The notes under the pieces are model-generated. The model saw nothing but the letters and a program-made list of their open reading frames with translations, was not told the origin of the DNA and ran no database searches. A stretch of 32,417 nt of DNA from JAVBPT01 sp031549455 (GTDB taxonomy: Bacteria; Bacillota; Clostridia; Lachnospirales; JAKSVV01). Every line of letters begins with the position of its first letter. Positions within the stretch are counted from its first letter, which is position 1. This document shows, piece after piece, positions 1-6,676 of this stretch. The DNA lies in contig JAVBPT010000062.1 in NCBI GenBank assembly GCA_031549455.1, positions 1 through 32,417 on the forward strand. The letters run 5' to 3'. The position numbers were made by a program, and so were the translations under genes.

Positions 1-635
1 GACTCATCTAAAAGGTTAGTATCTATAATGTTTTTATATCTGGATAATTTTCCTTGCCATGTTATTTGGGGATCTAAATAATCACTTTCTAACATATCTT
101 TATATTGTTTTAAACAAACTTCATAATTTTTGCTAATTATGTAGCTAATAATATCAATCTTATCTTCGACACTTCTTTTGAATTGTAATCTTCCTAACAT
201 TTTTATAAACATTGGCATTTTATTGCTATAAAAATTTGTTTCTTCAAGTGGCTTGATCTTCCCGCTGTCCGTTAAAGTTTCATGGTATAAGAGTTCTCGC
301 ACAACATTTCCACCAATGATATGCTCCTCCACAATTCTCTTGATATCTTCCACTTTCAATTGGCTATAAAAAGAGCCTTCCGGATATACGATCACGATAG
401 GTCCTAGCGCACAAAGCCCAAAACACCCAGTTTTTACGACTTTTACCGTCTCTTTCAACTGATGGTTCTCTATCTCCTCTTCAAATGCTCTTTGCAGTTC
501 TGAAGATTTTGAGGAGGAACAACCCGTGCCTTGACACACCAAGATTCGGTATTGCTTTTTGGATGCATCGGGTATTAGTTTTGCGCTCTCTTCCTGTTTT
601 ATATTTTCCAAATCTTTCATTAAAATCTTATCCAT
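1..635 (-). CDS. NuoF/HydB-like NADH oxidoreductase subunit, N-terminal part, aberrant C-terminal half (partial)
   Basis: The reading frame is open from an ATG at 635 to the left window edge (211 codons). Residues 28-115 form a thioredoxin-fold [2Fe-2S] domain with Cys34, Cys39, Cys71 and Cys75 (C-x4-C and C-x3-C, including a KTGCFGLCALGP stretch), typical of the N-terminus of NuoF/HydB subunits of NADH-dependent hydrogenase or NADH dehydrogenase complexes. Family-like sequence continues to about residue 133 (EETNFY). Beyond that I see only faint similarity, and the GRGGAGFP-type FMN/NADH loop expected near residues 190-205 is absent. The change coincides with a fall in GC from about 43% (241-420) to about 24% (1-240). 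The start lies 9 nt after the preceding NuoE-like gene, with an AGGGGG ribosome binding site overlapping that gene's stop, so the two are one operon. The N-terminal assignment is firm; what the full protein does is uncertain. Confidence 0.75.
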   Translation of the reverse strand, partial: MDKILMKDLENIKQEESAKLIPDASKKQYRILVCQGTGCSSSKSSELQRAFEEEIENHQLKETVKVVKTGCFGLCALGPIVIVYPEGSFYSQLKVEDIKRIVEEHIIGGNVVRELLYHETLTDSGKIKPLEETNFYSNKMPMFIKMLGRLQFKRSVEDKIDIISYIISKNYEVCLKQYKDMLESDYLDPQITWQGKLSRYKNIIDTNLLDE

Positions 636-644
636 TTTATCCCC

Positions 645-1130
645 CTACTCATACTTTGCCAATATTTTTTCCAGATCATCTGGTGTTATTCTTCCATATA
701 CATCCTCATTGATGAGCATCACCGGGGCAAGACCACAAGCACCTACACACCTTGCAGAATCAAGAGAAAATTTACGATCGTCCGTTATATTTTTATCTTT
801 TAAATCCAATTTTTCTTTTAGTGCATCATAGATATTTTGAGCACCCTTTACATAACAAGCGGTCCCAAGACATACGCTAATTTTATATTTCCCGACTGGC
901 TCTAGGGAAAACCTGGAATAAAATGTCACAACGCCGTAGATATCAGGAAGCGGAATATTCATTCGTTCTGATATTTCTTTTTGCACGATAAATGGTAGAT
1001 AACCATAATAGTCTTGTACATGGTGTAACACTTCTATCAATGAGCCTTCTTTGTCTATCAGACCATCGATAATCTCTCCTATCTTACCTTTTTGTTCTTC
1101 TGTCAGCGCTTCTTGTTTACAACATGACAT
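645..1130 (-). CDS. nuoE: NAD(P)H-dependent oxidoreductase 24 kDa subunit (NuoE/HydC family)
   Basis: This 161-residue protein is a complete NuoE/HydC-type thioredoxin-like [2Fe-2S] subunit. The N-terminal helical part (residues 10-75) contains the family pattern LIEVLHHVQDYYGYLP and IYGVVTFYSRF. The iron-sulfur ligands are Cys87, Cys92, Cys128 and Cys132. It passes electrons between the flavin subunit and partners in NADH-linked hydrogenases or Complex I-like enzymes in the cytoplasm. The next gene downstream encodes the matching NuoF/HydB N-terminus. An extra Cys-Cys pair at residues 3-4 is outside the cluster motif. The start at 1130 has a GGGGAGGT ribosome binding site. The hydrogenase catalytic subunit, if any, lies outside the window, so HydC versus NuoE cannot be decided here. 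Confidence 0.92.
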   Translation of the reverse strand: MSCCKQEALTEEQKGKIGEIIDGLIDKEGSLIEVLHHVQDYYGYLPFIVQKEISERMNIPLPDIYGVVTFYSRFSLEPVGKYKISVCLGTACYVKGAQNIYDALKEKLDLKDKNITDDRKFSLDSARCVGACGLAPVMLINEDVYGRITPDDLEKILAKYE

Positions 1131-1173
1131 ATTGACCTCCCCTTTTATAACTTTAGTTTATTTTTTCCAACAT

Positions 1174-1182
1174 ACTATAACA
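1174..1182 (-). promoter_or_regulatory. Extended -10 promoter for the NuoE/NuoF-like operon
   Basis: On the minus strand the sequence TGTTATAGT (extended -10, TG-n-TATAGT) lies 43 nt upstream of the NuoE start and just after a terminator. I see no good -35 box, which is common for extended -10 promoters. Confidence 0.5.
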
Positions 1183-1220
1183 TATTCTTTTTATTTTGCT
1201 AGATCTTTCATTAAAAAAGC

Positions 1221-1251
1221 AAAAAAAGAATAATTACATACATAATTATCC
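1221..1251 (-). terminator. Rho-independent terminator after the OmpA/MotB-like gene
   Basis: On the minus strand a 9-bp AT-rich stem (GGATAATTA paired with TAATTATTC, one G-U pair, 6-nt loop) is followed by seven T residues. It starts 9 nt after the stop of the gene ending at 1261. Confidence 0.7.
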
Positions 1252-1260
1252 ATTATTTGG

Positions 1261-2091
1261 CTATTTTGAATATTTTTCAACAATCGCCTGGTAGGCCGCC
1301 GGATCGATTAAAACTGCAATCTCCATGCGTTTATTTTTAACCTCAGCCTCTTTTGAGTCCGTCGAATCAATCAGCCTTGTATTCAGCATATTTGTGCTAA
1401 TAAATTTTTGATAATAAGTATCCCTTAGGACCGCACTTTTTTCAAATAGGAAGTTTAGTACGCCGGAAGCCCTCTGGGTGGAAAGCATGATGTTCTTTGC
1501 ATCATACACCCCCGCATTTGCCATATGAGACTGTATCTCTACAAACTCTACATACAACCCAAGAGAATTCTCTTTCATTATGCTCTCTAGTTCGGAAGCG
1601 ATGTGCTCTAATATCTTTTGTCCATTGCTCGAAAGGACCGAGTTGTTGGGTTCGAAAATATAGCTGTCCGACAGGGTTAGGTTCCCTTTTGGACTAATAT
1701 ACACGTTCGCGTCCGGGTCATTAATCAGCTTCTTGTCAATAAGCCTCTTTTTTAGTCTATTGGCAATCTGTACCTCTATGTTTTTAACCGTATTTAAATC
1801 CTCTGTGAAATTCCGGATGGTGTTGTAATCTTTGACCTCTTCCTTTAGCTTTGCAAGCTCAACCTGTAACGACTTTCGGTCCTGTTCATCCTTTGCAAGT
1901 CCTGCCGTGGCTTCGGTTAACTTAGAATCAATAATCTTTCGATTCATGTCCCCTTTAATGCTATCAAACATTGAAAAGGTAAGCAGAATAATTAGTACCA
2001 AAACCAGAGCCAATGCAGAAACCGTTATAATTGGCCATATAAGCGTTTTTTCCTCATTTAAACGGATATAACTTTCTCTCCCTTTTTTCAT
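1261..2091 (-). CDS. OmpA/MotB-family membrane protein (stator-like)
   Basis: This 276-residue protein has a short cytoplasmic N-terminus, one transmembrane helix (residues 17-42), a coiled-coil-like charged segment (about 45-110) and a C-terminal OmpA/MotB-type domain (about 135-262). The OmpA domain shows LSTQRAS with Arg207 and NKRMEIAVL (253-261), matching the family's LSxxRA and NRRVEI motifs. Two expected features are missing: the membrane helix has no Asp or Glu inside it, unlike MotB, ExbD and ZorB, and the usual TDxxG Asp is replaced (SHMANAG, 188-194). It follows the MotA-like gene by 2 nt, so the two are surely co-translated partners. The start at 2091 has a GAGGGT site inside the end of that gene. 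Flagellar MotB is unlikely because no flagellar genes surround it. Confidence 0.8.
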   Translation of the reverse strand: MKKGRESYIRLNEEKTLIWPIITVSALALVLVLIILLTFSMFDSIKGDMNRKIIDSKLTEATAGLAKDEQDRKSLQVELAKLKEEVKDYNTIRNFTEDLNTVKNIEVQIANRLKKRLIDKKLINDPDANVYISPKGNLTLSDSYIFEPNNSVLSSNGQKILEHIASELESIMKENSLGLYVEFVEIQSHMANAGVYDAKNIMLSTQRASGVLNFLFEKSAVLRDTYYQKFISTNMLNTRLIDSTDSKEAEVKNKRMEIAVLIDPAAYQAIVEKYSK

Positions 2092-2093
2092 CT

Positions 2094-3086
2094 TTAACCC
2101 TCAACATCGTTCTCATCTTTTTTGGCCTCTTCTGCTGGTGGCATGTAGATTACGTCCTTTTTTTCGTCTTCCTTGATTTCAATGTGTTCTGGTTCCTCTT
2201 TTTTTAGAACATTTTGATTTTCTTTTTCAAACTCTTTTGGATTCACAGCAGGTTCTTCTTTTTCTGTCTTTTTAACCGCTGGTTGTTCAGGTGGATTTGC
2301 CTTTTCTAAATAAAGCTTTAGATTGTCATTTAATCTACTCATTGATTCTTCAATTCTGGTTGTGGTTTCAAGCATCGTATTGGCTGTGTTTTCCATCATA
2401 TATAAAACATTAGAGTTTTGATTTTCGCCTTGTGCGCTTTTTTCTTTATCATCTTGTTTTTGCATCATGGTATTACATAGAAGGTTGTCCAGGTAATCCT
2501 CTAACCTTGCAAGAAGAGAGTTGCGCATCACCTCTGTGTTGTTGAAAGAGGAAACACATAGATACAACAGACTCGCAAGAATACCCGCAAATGTCGTCAT
2601 AAATGCAATGGATAGGTTGGAGAAGATGATAGACATATCTCCTAATACGGATTCAAGAGACGGAGCATTGGTTTCAAAAAGCTTTGCCATCGATTTGGCA
2701 ATCTCAATAAGGTTATAAAATGTCCCTGAAATCCCAAGCACTAACATGATTGAGTTTACATTGTTCAAGAACTTTTCAGAGTTTAGTAAGTCTCTGTTGT
2801 TATTATAAAACTCTGACTCAATAATGGCCTGTGTATTGACTCCTTTGCCAAGCTTTGAATAAACCTCCTTATAATAAGAAACAATATTATTTAAAAACTT
2901 GGTTTTATAAGCCTCAATTCCACTAAGGTTAATCTCTTTCAACTCTTTTAAAATCTTTTTATATTTCGCGGTAACGCCCATGTTGATAACAATTGCAACA
3001 AAAAGCACCATCACGATTATGCTGATTAATACGATTGAGACAATATTGACGTCCACAAGTGCTCCACCTGACAAATAACTTTTCAT
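2094..3086 (-). CDS. MotA/TolQ/ExbB-family proton-channel-like protein with charged tail
   Basis: The 330-residue protein has a first membrane helix at residues 13-36, a cytoplasmic helical stretch, then two membrane helices at about 108-128 and 153-178. These carry the family hallmarks LVLGISGTFYNLIEIA and LSIAFMTTFAG (compare LGLLGTFxGLI and AFxTTLxG in TolQ/ExbB/MotA/ZorA). Residues 190-330 form a long, very charged Glu/Lys-rich tail, probably cytoplasmic and partly disordered. This architecture resembles ZorA more than flagellar MotA. The gene sits 12 nt after the GerMN-domain gene and 2 nt before the OmpA/MotB-like gene, with a GGGGGG ribosome binding site. I infer a five-to-two type stator complex with its downstream partner; the driven process is unknown. 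Confidence 0.82.
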   Translation of the reverse strand: MKSYLSGGALVDVNIVSIVLISIIVMVLFVAIVINMGVTAKYKKILKELKEINLSGIEAYKTKFLNNIVSYYKEVYSKLGKGVNTQAIIESEFYNNNRDLLNSEKFLNNVNSIMLVLGISGTFYNLIEIAKSMAKLFETNAPSLESVLGDMSIIFSNLSIAFMTTFAGILASLLYLCVSSFNNTEVMRNSLLARLEDYLDNLLCNTMMQKQDDKEKSAQGENQNSNVLYMMENTANTMLETTTRIEESMSRLNDNLKLYLEKANPPEQPAVKKTEKEEPAVNPKEFEKENQNVLKKEEPEHIEIKEDEKKDVIYMPPAEEAKKDENDVEG

Positions 3087-3098
3087 AAACCCCCCACT

Positions 3099-4139
3099 CT
3101 ATTCTTTATTTATATCCATAATATCGTACAAATAATACATTAAATCAATTGTAAGGCTATCCTCTATTCTGGCTTTTTCCGTTTTCTTGAGAATACCCAC
3201 ATCTTCTTTCAACACAATGGTGTCTAGATACCAGTCTTTCTCCGTCGTTAATAAAGTAACTTGAATGGTAAGTTCAATCTTTCCTTCTTCATCCAACCTT
3301 ACTTCTTGTATTTCAAATTTTGCGTCATCCTCTTCTTTATATTTTTTTACTTCCCAGCTATCAAATACACGCATTGTGTTTGATAACACTTTAACATGAT
3401 CGATATAAAGCCCGTCCTCTTTGATTTCCCAAATCTCTGTCCAAACTTTTTTAGGATCTTCTCCCTTTAAGTCGCTTTCATCCGTTACCTGATAGGTATA
3501 TAGCTTTCCCATTGCTTTGCTGAGCACTTTGGTCCTTGATCCCCAATGACTTGGCCCACCTTCATAAAACAATCGTTTGGTCGTGTCTTTAAAGATAAAG
3601 CTTGCAAGACGTTCTGTATCCTCCGGATAAATCATGTAGCTTCCTTCGATCCTTCTTTTAAAAGGATACTCATAAGAAGATTGTAAACGATCGCTTCTCA
3701 AAGCACTCCCCTCTTCCAGGAAAAGCACTTCGTCTATTCCCTCGAGCTCAGTAAGGGTATTAATAATCAAATCCTTAAATAGCATTTCACCTAGGCTACC
3801 TGATGGAATCAAATCTGCTGTTCCCCCTGCAAAGTTTAACCTTGCAACGGAATCCACCATCTCTACATCCAAAAGCGTTAGTTCCGGAACAATAATCTCT
3901 TTGTTTTGCTTTTGTACCTCTAAAAACAACTCTTTTGCTTTTACTGTATCTAACTTATGCTCGTTTAACTTCAAAGAGGTATAACGTAAGGCGATCGGAT
4001 TTGAATTCGGATCGTATACATTATAAACCCTGTATTCACCAGATGCATCCAGTTTTCCTGAAAACATACTAACCAAAACGAGTAATGCAACAAGTGCCAT
4101 GATGGATATCATTACAATATATATTTTTTTCTGACTCAT
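3099..4139 (-). CDS. GerMN domain-containing membrane-anchored protein
   Basis: The 346-residue protein starts with an uncleaved signal/transmembrane segment (residues 6-27, no lipobox Cys) and is predicted to be extracytoplasmic after that. Residues about 40-150 match the GerMN (sporulation/spore germination) domain, including the family-typical end DLIINTLTELEGIDEVLFLEEG. Residues 165-346 form a second region that I do not recognise, rich in beta-strand-like charged stretches. It is the first gene of an operon with MotA-like and OmpA-like genes and has its own promoter at 4162-4189 and an AGGGGGAT ribosome binding site. GerMN domains occur in GerM and in lipoproteins that bind cell wall or partner proteins. 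Here it may link the stator pair to the envelope, which is an inference from the gene order. Confidence 0.75.
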   Translation of the reverse strand: MSQKKIYIVMISIMALVALLVLVSMFSGKLDASGEYRVYNVYDPNSNPIALRYTSLKLNEHKLDTVKAKELFLEVQKQNKEIIVPELTLLDVEMVDSVARLNFAGGTADLIPSGSLGEMLFKDLIINTLTELEGIDEVLFLEEGSALRSDRLQSSYEYPFKRRIEGSYMIYPEDTERLASFIFKDTTKRLFYEGGPSHWGSRTKVLSKAMGKLYTYQVTDESDLKGEDPKKVWTEIWEIKEDGLYIDHVKVLSNTMRVFDSWEVKKYKEEDDAKFEIQEVRLDEEGKIELTIQVTLLTTEKDWYLDTIVLKEDVGILKKTEKARIEDSLTIDLMYYLYDIMDINKE

Positions 4140-4161
4140 CTCATCCCCCTAATCTACAAAC

Positions 4162-4189
4162 AGTATAATCTATATTTTTTGAATTACAA
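4162..4189 (-). promoter_or_regulatory. Sigma-A-type promoter of the GerMN-MotA-OmpA operon
   Basis: On the minus strand TTGTAA (-35) and TATACT (-10) are separated by 16 nt, ending 22 nt upstream of the GerMN gene start. It makes the three-gene operon independent of the U32 gene upstream. Confidence 0.6.
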
Positions 4190-4214
4190 TACTTTTTTAG
4201 GGAAATGTTCCGAG

Positions 4215-5444
4215 TTAATCCAATGCCTTTTTTCTAAGCATATCATATAAAGAGACCTCTTCTTCTACTTTTACATAGAGGATTTCCTCCGGATGGGGCG
4301 CCTCACTCACACGCTCTCCAGCCTCATTTTCCATGTACTCTAATTTAAAGCTTGCATCGTTGCAGTCTTTTTTCATGATTTCAAGCTCTTCTCCCAACAC
4401 AAATTTGTTTTTTTGCATCACGCGAGCCATTTTCTTCTCTCGATCATAACCCAGTATTAAAGCACAATAGTCATAACCTCTGATATAGGCTGCCGAATCA
4501 TAATTTTGTCCATCTTCTTGTGGCTTGCCATAGAAAAAACCAGTCGTAAAGTCTCGATAGCTTGCCTTCTTCAACATGTCCAGATAAAACGCTTTATTGG
4601 ACAAATAGGTTTCTTTGAAAATAAAATAGTCATCAATTGCCTTTCTATATGCTCGTATAATATTCGCTACGTAAAATTCTGTCTTCATTCTTCCCTCGAC
4701 CTTAAAGCTATCCACACCCGCTTCGATGAGATCATCTAGATGTTCAATCATACAAAGATCCTTGGAATTGAAAATATAGGTTCCCTTTTCATCCTCCATA
4801 ACCGGCATATATACGCCCGGTCTTGTTTCCTCCACAATATTGTATTTCCACCTACAAGCCTGAGCACAGTTTCCTCTGTTGGCATCTCTCCCTGTAAAAT
4901 AGTTGCTAAGGAGACACCTTCCAGAATAAGAAATGCACATCGCACCATGAATAAAGGCTTCGATCTCAACGCCTTCCACCTTCTCTTTAATGGTCTTTAA
5001 ATCCTTAATGCTTACCTCTCTGGCCGGAACAATTCTTGCAGCACCCTGTTTTTTCCAAAATTCAAACGCTTTGTAGTTGCAAACACTGGTTTGTGTACTA
5101 ATATGCTTTTCCAGATTTGGCACCACTTCATTTGCAATCATAAAGATCCCGGGATCTGCAATGATAATCGCGTCCACACCAATCCTCTCTAATTCTTTCA
5201 AGTACTCATCAATCCCAGGAAGGTCGTCATTATGGGCCAGAATATTCACCGTCACATAAATCCTTTTTCCTCTTTCATGGGCAAAGTGTATCCCCTCTTT
5301 TAAATCCTCCATGGTAAAGTTTTTGGCGTTTGCCCGAAGTCCATAACTCACTCCACCTAAATAGACCGCATCCGCTCCATAGGTAATGGCCATTTTAAGG
5401 ATATCTAGGCTACCTGCTGGTGCCAATAATTCCGGTTTTTTCAT
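4215..5444 (-). CDS. U32 family protein (TrhP/YegQ-like tRNA hydroxylation protein)
   Basis: This 409-residue protein starts with the U32 signature KPELLAPAGSLDILKMAITYGADAVYLGG (shown here in part: LLAPAGS and GADAVYLGG). It carries the family motif around residues 166-178, EAFIHGAMCISYSGRC, followed by GNCAQACRW, which gives conserved cysteines for an iron-sulfur cluster. Length and motifs fit the long YegQ/YrrO (TrhP2) group, which takes part in prephenate-dependent hydroxylation of wobble uridine to ho5U34 in tRNA; the older label is peptidase U32. The start has a GGAGGA ribosome binding site at normal spacing. A short TrhP1 partner, adjacent in Bacillus, is not beside it here, so a collagenase-like or other U32 role cannot be excluded. 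Confidence 0.9.
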   Translation of the reverse strand: MKKPELLAPAGSLDILKMAITYGADAVYLGGVSYGLRANAKNFTMEDLKEGIHFAHERGKRIYVTVNILAHNDDLPGIDEYLKELERIGVDAIIIADPGIFMIANEVVPNLEKHISTQTSVCNYKAFEFWKKQGAARIVPAREVSIKDLKTIKEKVEGVEIEAFIHGAMCISYSGRCLLSNYFTGRDANRGNCAQACRWKYNIVEETRPGVYMPVMEDEKGTYIFNSKDLCMIEHLDDLIEAGVDSFKVEGRMKTEFYVANIIRAYRKAIDDYFIFKETYLSNKAFYLDMLKKASYRDFTTGFFYGKPQEDGQNYDSAAYIRGYDYCALILGYDREKKMARVMQKNKFVLGEELEIMKKDCNDASFKLEYMENEAGERVSEAPHPEEILYVKVEEEVSLYDMLRKKALD

Positions 5445-5466
5445 TTGCTTCCTCCAATTTAAACCT

Positions 5467-5494
5467 ATTTTAGCACATAAATTTTAAAAAACAA
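5467..5494 (-). promoter_or_regulatory. Promoter of the U32 gene
   Basis: On the minus strand TTGTTT (-35) and an extended -10 TGCTAAAAT are separated by 16 nt, just upstream of the U32 start. It faces away from the plus-strand promoter at 5513-5540. Confidence 0.5.
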
Positions 5495-5512
5495 AGTAAA
5501 AAGATTTTTTTC

Positions 5513-5540
5513 TTGTAATTCATTTTTTTTATGTTATATT
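5513..5540 (+). promoter_or_regulatory. Promoter of the DUF4282-like gene
   Basis: TTGTAA (-35), a 16-nt spacer and an extended -10 TGTTATATT lie 39 nt before the ATG at 5580. It opens the only internal plus-strand islet in the window. Confidence 0.55.
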
Positions 5541-5579
5541 GTATATATTATTAACAAATATATATTTTAGGAGGTTTTT

Positions 5580-5999
5580 ATGTTTCCTAGTTATGGCAGA
5601 TCGGTTTATCACAGCGCTATGTATATGGACAACGCAAGCATATTTATTTTCTTGTTATCAATCATTGGCGGAATTGTTCTCTATTTCTCATTTTGTTCAA
5701 AGGCGAATAAAGACCGCTATACTGGTTTTCTAAAACAACTATATGACTTCTTGACTTTTAAATCACTTTTTCTCAGTATGTTTTTGAAAATCATTTATTA
5801 TATCCTTGCCATTTTCCTTACCTTATCCGGAATTTACATGCTTATTTCAAACTTCTTGGCCGGAATCAGTATTATTATCTTTGGTAATATCGGTGCTAGG
5901 ATTTCACTTGAATTCCTACTCATTCTGATCTCCATCCATGACAACGTAGTTGAAATTAATGCAAGTAAAAGAGAAAAGCAAGAATCCAATCAAGAATAA
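5580..5999 (+). CDS. DUF4282-like small membrane protein
   Basis: This 139-residue protein has one membrane helix at about residues 20-40, then a DUF4282-like module (about 55-128). The module has a LYDFLTFKSLF amphipathic lead, two helices, and the end GARISLEFLLILISIHDNVVEIN, which matches the DUF4282 pattern of an arginine followed by a glutamate and a hydrophobic run before a N-x2-E/I segment. DUF4282 proteins are small membrane proteins of unknown function. I chose the ATG at 5580 because AGGAGG sits 7 nt upstream; an overlapping open frame starting at 5539 has no such site. The gene has its own promoter and terminator and is a single-gene unit on the strand opposite to its neighbours. 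Confidence 0.7.
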   Translation: MFPSYGRSVYHSAMYMDNASIFIFLLSIIGGIVLYFSFCSKANKDRYTGFLKQLYDFLTFKSLFLSMFLKIIYYILAIFLTLSGIYMLISNFLAGISIIIFGNIGARISLEFLLILISIHDNVVEINASKREKQESNQE

Positions 6000-6006
6000 G
6001 TTATAG

Positions 6007-6027
6007 AAGACCTTCGGGTCTTTTTTT
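6007..6027 (+). terminator. Rho-independent terminator after the DUF4282-like gene
   Basis: The stem AAGACC/GGTCTT has a stable TTCG loop and is followed by a run of T residues, 8 nt after the stop codon. Confidence 0.92.
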
Positions 6028-6096
6028 ATCTGTTTTTTCTATTTTGGTGTATACGAAAAAGGTTTGTGCAAATACTAAAAACATAAGGAGGGCTAA

Positions 6097-6429
6097 ATGA
6101 ATAATGATGCAAAACCAATGGTTATTTTTGATGCAAAACCAAAAAACTTGGCAGCTGGAAGCAATGCGACCATAACATATAATGGATACCTAAACAAGCA
6201 AGATTCAGGGAACGTATATCTACATCTTGGATATACAAACGCAGATAATAAATGGGTGGATGTGGAGAGCGTAAAAATGTATAAGAATGATAAAAATACC
6301 TATGAAGCCATGATATCTGTGAAAAACAAAAAACATTTAAATTTCGCGTTTTATAATGATTTGGGAGAATGGGATAACAATTTAAGCCAAAACTATACAC
6401 TTGATATTTCTAAAAGGCCAAACTGGTAA
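6097..6429 (+). CDS. Stand-alone starch/carbohydrate-binding module (CBM25/53-like)
   Basis: The whole 110-residue protein is one carbohydrate-binding module. It has the family pattern of CBM25/CBM53: an initial ATITYNGYL strand, VYLHLGYTNADNKW (the usual HxGxNxxxxW), a KMYKND turn, then LNFAFYNDLGEWDNNLSQNYTLDI (the usual FxFxDxxxxWDNNxxxxYxLxI). Aromatic residues at the expected sugar-binding positions are present. There is no signal peptide and no catalytic domain, so it appears cytoplasmic; such modules could bind glycogen or starch-like polymers. An AGGAGGG ribosome binding site precedes the ATG. A HicB-like gene begins 1 nt after its stop and is probably translationally coupled. Confidence 0.8.
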   Translation: MNNDAKPMVIFDAKPKNLAAGSNATITYNGYLNKQDSGNVYLHLGYTNADNKWVDVESVKMYKNDKNTYEAMISVKNKKHLNFAFYNDLGEWDNNLSQNYTLDISKRPNW

Positions 6430-6430
6430 G

Positions 6431-6649
6431 ATGAATAAACATCCTGTCATCTTCACCTATGCAAAAGATGAGATCACCATTTCCTTCCCAGATATCCCAA
6501 AAGAACGTCTTGTAGCAAAGTCACAAGAGGAAGCAAGAGCAAAAACGCAAGAATATTTAAATCGCTTTTTTGAATCACACATCGAAGATGAGACCGTTTC
6601 TCTTTCTGAGATCAGACTAAAGCAGAACCAATCCATTCACTTTTTATAA
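6431..6649 (+). CDS. HicB-like small protein (solo antitoxin-type fold)
   Basis: The 72-residue product (MNKHPVIF...) matches the first part of HicB/UPF0150 proteins: a strand HPVIFTYAKDEITISFPDIP, a short turn, then the helix SQEEARAKTQEYLNRFF. It lacks the C-terminal DNA-binding domain of many HicB antitoxins, and no HicA toxin gene is beside it. I chose ATG 6431 because it lies 1 nt after the stop of the carbohydrate-binding gene, favouring coupled translation. A TTG at 6401 in the same frame would add ten residues but has no ribosome binding site. Function unknown; it need not be an antitoxin. Confidence 0.65.
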   Translation: MNKHPVIFTYAKDEITISFPDIPKERLVAKSQEEARAKTQEYLNRFFESHIEDETVSLSEIRLKQNQSIHFL

Positions 6650-6676
6650 AAAAATAGGGAGACTCCCTATTTTTTT
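6648..6676. terminator. Bidirectional rho-independent terminator between converging genes
   Basis: A perfect 13-bp stem (AAAAAAATAGGGA / TCCCTATTTTTTT) with a GAC loop gives a T-run on both strands. It serves the plus-strand HicB-like gene and the minus-strand PrsW-type gene, whose TAG stop (6669-6667) lies inside the stem. Confidence 0.92.

Noticed and set aside
1261..4139. Zorya anti-phage system
   Set aside because: The MotA-like and OmpA-like pair resembles ZorA/ZorB, but no ZorC, ZorD or ZorE gene is near and the first gene is GerMN, so I do not call it Zorya.
6431..6649. HicAB toxin-antitoxin pair
   Set aside because: Only a HicB-like protein is present; no HicA-size toxin is adjacent on either strand.
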